From assembly GCA_047621665.1 (NCBI GenBank), contig JBLHMB010000012.1, positions 17,402 through 81,401 on the forward strand: a stretch of 64,000 bases of DNA. Reading direction: 5' to 3'. Below, piece by piece: positions 60,000-64,000 of the stretch (position 1 is its first letter; every line of letters begins with the position of its first letter). The translations under genes were made by a program, and so were the position numbers. The notes under the pieces are model-generated. The model did no database searches and was not told the origin of the DNA. It worked only from the letters and a program-made list of their open reading frames with translations. This stretch comes from Actimicrobium sp047621665. Lineage in GTDB: Bacteria; Pseudomonadota; Gammaproteobacteria; Burkholderiales; Burkholderiaceae_D.

Positions 60000-60974
60000 C
60001 TAATTACAAGCAGCATTCGCGGCAGCAGGCTTGAGTCCTTTGCTTTGAAGAATCTGCGCAACGACTTCATCCGTCACGGTCCAGTGACCGGTTCGTTGGT
60101 ACGGCAGGGCTTCCCGCAGCCAGCATTGCGCCGATGCCTTGTCGTTCTGTTTCATGGCGATGTAGGCGATCAACCCCCATGCGTAGTCATTGCTGACTTG
60201 CTTGAGCCAGAGCGCGCGGTGCTGTCTCATCCATGCGCGGTAATAGTTGCCGGAGTCGTTGGGTAGCAGCGGGAAATTGACTAGTAACGGAAAAATCTGC
60301 GCGACATGATCCGGATAAAACGCGGCTGTGACGGTTTTCTGTTCGGGTTGAGTCGACACCAGAAAACGTCGGGATTGCGCATCCCAGAAGGTGTTACGAA
60401 TTGCTTGGGAGAATTTTCGCGCAGCCTGGTTCGCTGCCGGCCCGACCCGCGCTGTCTGGTAGGACCATACTTCGAGGTTATCCATGAAGAGCCCATGCTG
60501 GAAGGTTGGCGACACCAGATAGACGCCGCGTTGCTTGTCGAGCAGGGTTTCCAGCGTTTTGCTGGCAGCGTCGTGACTCTTGCGCCAGGCCGGGTGGATG
60601 TCGAGTTGCTCAGGCATCGTGTCGAGGAATTTGAGCCAGATCGCGAGCAATGCGTCATCTGCATCGGCTTCCCGGCAATCGAGCCAGACCGGTCCTGTGC
60701 GGCAGAAGCGGGAAAAGCTGCCGTCAAGACGTTGGCGGGCAGTTAGCCAGTCGATCCATTTCGACGCGTAGGCAGAAATGTCGAGGCCATTTTCCTGAGC
60801 CAGCAGTAATGCTTGTAATGTGAAGTACGGATCGATAACGTTGCCGGTTTCGAGGATCATGATGGCTCCGGAATCGTCCGCAAATGCCCTCAAATCCAGT
60901 ACCGGCGCTGCGGTTAATACAACTGGAAACGCCAGCAAAAGCAGCGTGAGTGCAGTATCCCGCCATCGGCGCAT
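60000..60974 (-). CDS. Exported alpha/alpha-barrel glycoside-hydrolase-like protein
   Basis: A 324-residue protein with a signal peptide (about residues 1-24, VVLTAAP) and helical repeats of an alpha/alpha toroid (WIDWLTARQRLDGSFSRFC, ADADDALLAIWLKFLD, LEVWSYQTARVG, NDYAWGLIAYIAM). It resembles polysaccharide-active six-hairpin hydrolases or lyases, such as those that trim polymer in synthase-dependent EPS systems. ATG 60974 is chosen since GGGAG lies 5 nt before it and it overlaps the upstream stop; ATG 60986 is an alternative. Substrate unknown. Confidence 0.7.
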   Translation of the reverse strand: MRRWRDTALTLLLLAFPVVLTAAPVLDLRAFADDSGAIMILETGNVIDPYFTLQALLLAQENGLDISAYASKWIDWLTARQRLDGSFSRFCRTGPVWLDCREADADDALLAIWLKFLDTMPEQLDIHPAWRKSHDAASKTLETLLDKQRGVYLVSPTFQHGLFMDNLEVWSYQTARVGPAANQAARKFSQAIRNTFWDAQSRRFLVSTQPEQKTVTAAFYPDHVAQIFPLLVNFPLLPNDSGNYYRAWMRQHRALWLKQVSNDYAWGLIAYIAMKQNDKASAQCWLREALPYQRTGHWTVTDEVVAQILQSKGLKPAAANAACN

Positions 60975-62002
60975 CAAGGCTCCCATACAACCCCGACTTT
61001 TCTTGCCCAGATGGTTCCGTGCGCGACTGCACCGGAGATAGCGATAAGATTGTCGGTACTGATCGTGGTCGGTGCGTCGGCGCGGCCGATTACTGTGCCG
61101 CTGCCGAGCACAATTTCGGTTTCGGAGATGAGCGGTCCAGCGACGCAGGCATGGTCGTGTAGCTCGATGCGGTCTTCGCAGATCAGCGAACCGGTGATCC
61201 GGGCCGAGCGGCCGACTTGTATCGCATTGCGTGCTTTGACATGGCCGTCGACAATTGTGTGATGGCCGATCGTCAGGTTTCCCGTGACGATGAGTGACCC
61301 TGTGTAGATGCAGCCGTCAGTTAACCGGCAGTCACCCTTGACCAGCGTCAGCGCCGCGGTACGACGGAGTGCCCCTGGCAAGTCATTGAGGCTGGCCGGT
61401 AAATAGAGATCCAATTTTTGCGGTGTTGTCGTCGCCTTTTTTCCTAGCGCAATCGTGGGAGCACTGAGTCTTTCGAAACAGCAGCGGCCTGCCAGTTCTA
61501 TGCTGATGTTGGAGGACAGACGCCGCAAGGTGACACAGCCGGTATCCAGCCTGATTGGTCCATCGGCGTGGCCCCATTCAAGGATTTCTCCGTTGCTGCC
61601 AAGTCGTAGCATGCCGTGCGACAGGACACTGGTCAGACTACTGTTGCCGCCACAGTCGAGGTCAGCGTGCAGGTAGAGCGGCCGGTTGCAGCGGATCGGT
61701 GCGGTAGAGTTGACTGAATCAAGTCCGATTAGCGGCCGGGTACCTTCCATCCAGTTGATCTGCCCCAGCGATGTATCCAGATAGTCGAACTTGCTGTGAA
61801 AACGGTCGCCGGCAATATCAGCGAGGGCTTCGTTGCGAAATTGACGCGTGAAATAATCGACTTCGTTGGCGTACTGGCGTGAGATCGGTAGAGGCAGACA
61901 GTCCTTGGGTGCCCGCCATTCGTTGACTGCCGGGACAAACGGTAGCGATAGCATGACCAGGCATAGAAAGCAGAACAGATACAGCGCGAGGGTTGAGTTC
62001 AT
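60974..62002 (-). CDS. Membrane-anchored bactofilin-like beta-helix protein
   Basis: A 342-residue protein with one N-terminal helix (residues 2-22), a unique middle part, and a C-terminal right-handed beta-helix of short repeats (GSLIVTGNLTIGHHTIVDGHVKARN, ITGSLICEDRIELHDHACV). The repeat pattern is that of bactofilins (polymer-forming cytoskeletal proteins). It may scaffold the synthase at the membrane. It overlaps the next gene by 1 nt and lies 2 nt after the synthase gene. Confidence 0.7.
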   Translation of the reverse strand: MNSTLALYLFCFLCLVMLSLPFVPAVNEWRAPKDCLPLPISRQYANEVDYFTRQFRNEALADIAGDRFHSKFDYLDTSLGQINWMEGTRPLIGLDSVNSTAPIRCNRPLYLHADLDCGGNSSLTSVLSHGMLRLGSNGEILEWGHADGPIRLDTGCVTLRRLSSNISIELAGRCCFERLSAPTIALGKKATTTPQKLDLYLPASLNDLPGALRRTAALTLVKGDCRLTDGCIYTGSLIVTGNLTIGHHTIVDGHVKARNAIQVGRSARITGSLICEDRIELHDHACVAGPLISETEIVLGSGTVIGRADAPTTISTDNLIAISGAVAHGTIWARKVGVVWEP

Positions 62003-62004
62003 GA

Positions 62005-63567
62005 TCAGGGTACCGGCGGTTGGCGATAGCGAACGGTCTTGTCCCACACCATTTCGCGTTTGAAGAGCCAGTCGACCAGCAGACTCCAGGAAGCGTGGGA
62101 TATTGCAAGCAGGCTGATGAAAAAACAGAGCAGGTTGAATGGCAGCAAACGTAGTCGCTTGCGATTGCCATCAAGCATTACCGCAATAGCGATCTCAAAA
62201 AAAGCCGCGAAATTACCCAATGTGCTGAATGCCATCAACGCAAAAGCGGGGATGAGCCGGTTCAGTAGCGATCCGGCATTGGCGAAGTACAAGGCCAGGA
62301 CGATGAACCAGCCGGTCAGTAGAAGAAGCGGGACGATAAACACCAGCAGTAACAGCATGCCGTCAATGCGCTCGCGCAGACTGAGAAAGGGACTGGTCAG
62401 GAAGCTATACCAGTAACGCACCATGACCTGGTTATGTCCCTTGGACCAGCGTTTGACTTGCTTGATGCGGACAGCCCAGTCTTCGGGGACTTCTTCATAA
62501 CATTCGGAGCGATTGGTGTAGACGGTCTTCCAGCCATTGAGCATCAGACGGTAGGTGATGTCGGTATCTTCGGCGAGGACGTCGTCATGCCAGCCGCCAA
62601 CCGCGTGCACTGCCGAGCAGCGCACGCCGCCAACGGTGCCACCATATTGCGGCAGCAGACGCAGGTTCATGCGGGCTTGCTGGTCTACCTGATAGCCGCC
62701 GGAACGTTCCAGATCAAGCATGCGGGTGAGCAGGTTGGTGCCCGCGTTCATCGGTACTACCCGACCCATTACCGCACCGACCTCGGGGTCGAAAAAAGGT
62801 GCGACCAGTTGCTTGAGCAAGCCACGACCGGGTACGTAATCGGCGTCGAAGATGATCACGATATCGCCCTCGACAAAGGCGAGTGCGTCCTTTAGTGCAG
62901 CGGCTTTGCCGGCCTTGCCGGTGAGCCGGTGGAAGGGCGTGATACGTCCGGGGTAGCGGGCTACGTAACTATCGATGATGTCGCGGGTGCGATCAAGCGA
63001 GCGGTCGTTGACCGGCACGATTTTTAGCCGGTCGGCCGGGTAGTTGGTGTCAAGGAGTGCTTCGATACAGCCCGCAATGACTTTTTCTTCATTGTGCGCA
63101 GCAATGAAGACGGTGATTGCCGGCCAGTTCGCCTGATCAATATCGATGTAAGGGTGACGTTGCTTGCCAAACAATCTGCTGATCGTAAAAAGGAAGTGCC
63201 GCACACCGTAGAGTGCCATGATCAGCACGATGATGAACAGCAGTGCGGCCATCAGCGCGATGAGCGGCCGGTCACCGATGGGGGGTATCGCGTCGCCGAT
63301 GCCCATCGACCGGACTCTCAGGCCGTCGATATTGTCGAGGTTGATGAGACTATTTGTATCTTGTTCAGTATCCCTTACTAACGGCGCCTGAATGTCGCTG
63401 ACAGTTGCCTGTTGCGCCGTGCTGGGGATTTCTTCCCTGGTCGGTGGCCGTGTTGCGCTTGCCGGTGAGGATATTTGTGCTTGTAGTGGCAAAGCGATCA
63501 CTAGCGCGAACAGCATAATGAGCACGCGCGCGGATTGGATCCGGCCGACATCGGAGTGGTGGAGCAT
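62005..63567 (-). CDS. Processive family 2 glycosyltransferase (polysaccharide synthase)
   Basis: A 520-residue protein. It begins with a signal-peptide-like helix (VLIMLFALVIALPLQAQ), has a disordered periplasmic stretch, a helix near residues 100-125, the GT2 catalytic domain (TVFIAAHNEEKVIAGCIEALL; FDADYVPG; AEDTD; QVKRW) and four more helices. D, DxD, ED and QxxRW-type residues are all present, so it is an active processive synthase, similar in type to PgaC or hyaluronan/cellulose-like enzymes. ATG 63567 was chosen with AGGGAAA upstream. It heads the minus-strand exopolysaccharide cluster. Confidence 0.88.
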   Translation of the reverse strand: MLHHSDVGRIQSARVLIMLFALVIALPLQAQISSPASATRPPTREEIPSTAQQATVSDIQAPLVRDTEQDTNSLINLDNIDGLRVRSMGIGDAIPPIGDRPLIALMAALLFIIVLIMALYGVRHFLFTISRLFGKQRHPYIDIDQANWPAITVFIAAHNEEKVIAGCIEALLDTNYPADRLKIVPVNDRSLDRTRDIIDSYVARYPGRITPFHRLTGKAGKAAALKDALAFVEGDIVIIFDADYVPGRGLLKQLVAPFFDPEVGAVMGRVVPMNAGTNLLTRMLDLERSGGYQVDQQARMNLRLLPQYGGTVGGVRCSAVHAVGGWHDDVLAEDTDITYRLMLNGWKTVYTNRSECYEEVPEDWAVRIKQVKRWSKGHNQVMVRYWYSFLTSPFLSLRERIDGMLLLLVFIVPLLLLTGWFIVLALYFANAGSLLNRLIPAFALMAFSTLGNFAAFFEIAIAVMLDGNRKRLRLLPFNLLCFFISLLAISHASWSLLVDWLFKREMVWDKTVRYRQPPVP

Positions 63568-63785
63568 AGTTGATTTTCCCTGAGCATTTTTTGATGTAAC
63601 GGGTTTCGGCTCCTGTCCGCGTTGCATGACGGACTACTTGGTGCAAGGCCAAAACGTTTGAAAAGTGTATGCGGCGCTTGGCCGCATTCCTTGACAATCA
63701 ACAAATGAACTCGAAAGGCTGGAACAGCAGGACGGGGCGGCCCGGATAGTGCTGCCCGGAGGAGGAAGTGCGCGCCGGTCGGCGG

Positions 63786-64000
63786 TTAGCAGTCGCTAGC
63801 CAGCAACGCCCGCGCTGCGGTTACTCCGCTGCGTACAGCGGATTCTATCGTGGCGGGATACACATTGACGGTGTAGTCGCCGGCCAGCATCAGGCCTGAC
63901 AAGGGGGGCCGGCTATCCGGACGCAGCAGCCCCGGCGTGCAGCTGAACGTGGCGCGTTTTTCGGAAATGACCTGACTCCATATCGGTATGGTCAGTTCCG
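63786..64000 (-). CDS. hpnE: Hydroxysqualene dehydroxylase HpnE, C-terminal part (runs off window)
   Basis: The last 71 residues of an FAD-dependent amine-oxidase-type enzyme: VISEKRATFSCTPG, LRPDSRPPLSGLMLAGDYT and YPATIESAVRSGVTAARALL are the FAD-binding C-terminus of HpnE (squalene-associated desaturase) proteins. It makes squalene in the HpnCDE hopanoid route. The stop is TAA at 63786-63788. The N-terminus is outside the window. Confidence 0.82.
   Translation of the reverse strand, partial: ELTIPIWSQVISEKRATFSCTPGLLRPDSRPPLSGLMLAGDYTVNVYPATIESAVRSGVTAARALLASDC

Noticed and set aside
1..64000. tRNA, rRNA, transposase, integrase or phage genes
   Set aside because: None could be recognised on either strand, so no mobile element or RNA operon is reported.

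Overview
The window reads as chromosomal DNA of a betaproteobacterium, most likely Burkholderiales, family Oxalobacteraceae (a Herminiimonas, Collimonas or Herbaspirillum relative). The reasons are the gene content and neighbourhoods (gmk-rpoZ-spoT beside yicC; kinase/phosphatase-rph-rdgB-hemW; tsaB-rimI-uracil glycosylase; alr-radA; a hydroxysqualene dehydroxylase of the hopanoid type), a moderately high GC content and dense packing with many 4-nt ATGA/GTGA overlaps. The species assignment is inference. No rRNA, tRNA, CRISPR array, insertion sequence or prophage was seen.

Layout. 1-7 kb: partial metY, a CBS protein, an FAD oxidoreductase, an MFS-acyltransferase fusion with an apparent CTG start, molybdate uptake modAB (no modC), rlmJ, greB. 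7-16 kb: minus-strand yicC, gmk, rpoZ, spoT; plus-strand Ser/Thr kinase, PP2C phosphatase, rph, rdgB, hemW. 16.5-19.2 kb: a two-subunit Tat-exported molybdenum hydroxylase. 19.3-30.1 kb: the highlight, an aerobic carbon monoxide oxidation locus. A divergent heme-PAS/LytTR regulator (RcoM) faces a tightly coupled operon coxM-S-L-G-D-E-F, a 2-oxoglutarate/Fe(II) oxygenase, a methionine-rich membrane protein and coxI. CoxL carries the form I active-site loop (YRCSFR), so this should be a Mo-Cu CO dehydrogenase. Between rcoM and coxM lie three direct repeats of TTnnnGnnnYTnnnG spaced exactly 21 bp, the architecture described for RcoM operators.

30-44 kb: an SDR oxidoreductase, a collagen-like lipoprotein, small membrane proteins, cspA, a branched-chain amino acid ABC transporter (livJ, livH, livM-livG fusion, livF), two LysR regulators, a YccA-type protein, MarC and a membrane-tethered Mrr-like/zinc-finger protein. 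44-54.7 kb: a DUF1993 protein, an orphan molybdenum hydroxylase large subunit, a thioredoxin-like protein, tsaB-rimI-uracil DNA glycosylase-DUF1853, lplT, alr, radA. 54.7-63.6 kb: a minus-strand exopolysaccharide cluster (processive GT2 synthase, bactofilin-like protein, alpha/alpha-barrel hydrolase, WecB epimerase, YaiO-type outer membrane barrel, polytopic membrane protein, polysaccharide deacetylase-like protein) that matches no named system I can recall. The window closes with the 3' end of hpnE.

Themes: molybdenum enzymes recur (three XDH-family large subunits, ModAB, two XdhC-family maturation factors). The genes sitting at the end of the cox operon suggest cluster-specific post-translational handling of the Mo-Cu active site: possible arginine hydroxylation by the 2OG oxygenase, and possible copper handling by the YHS domain of CoxF and the Met-rich membrane protein. 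These roles are inference, not demonstrated by sequence alone.
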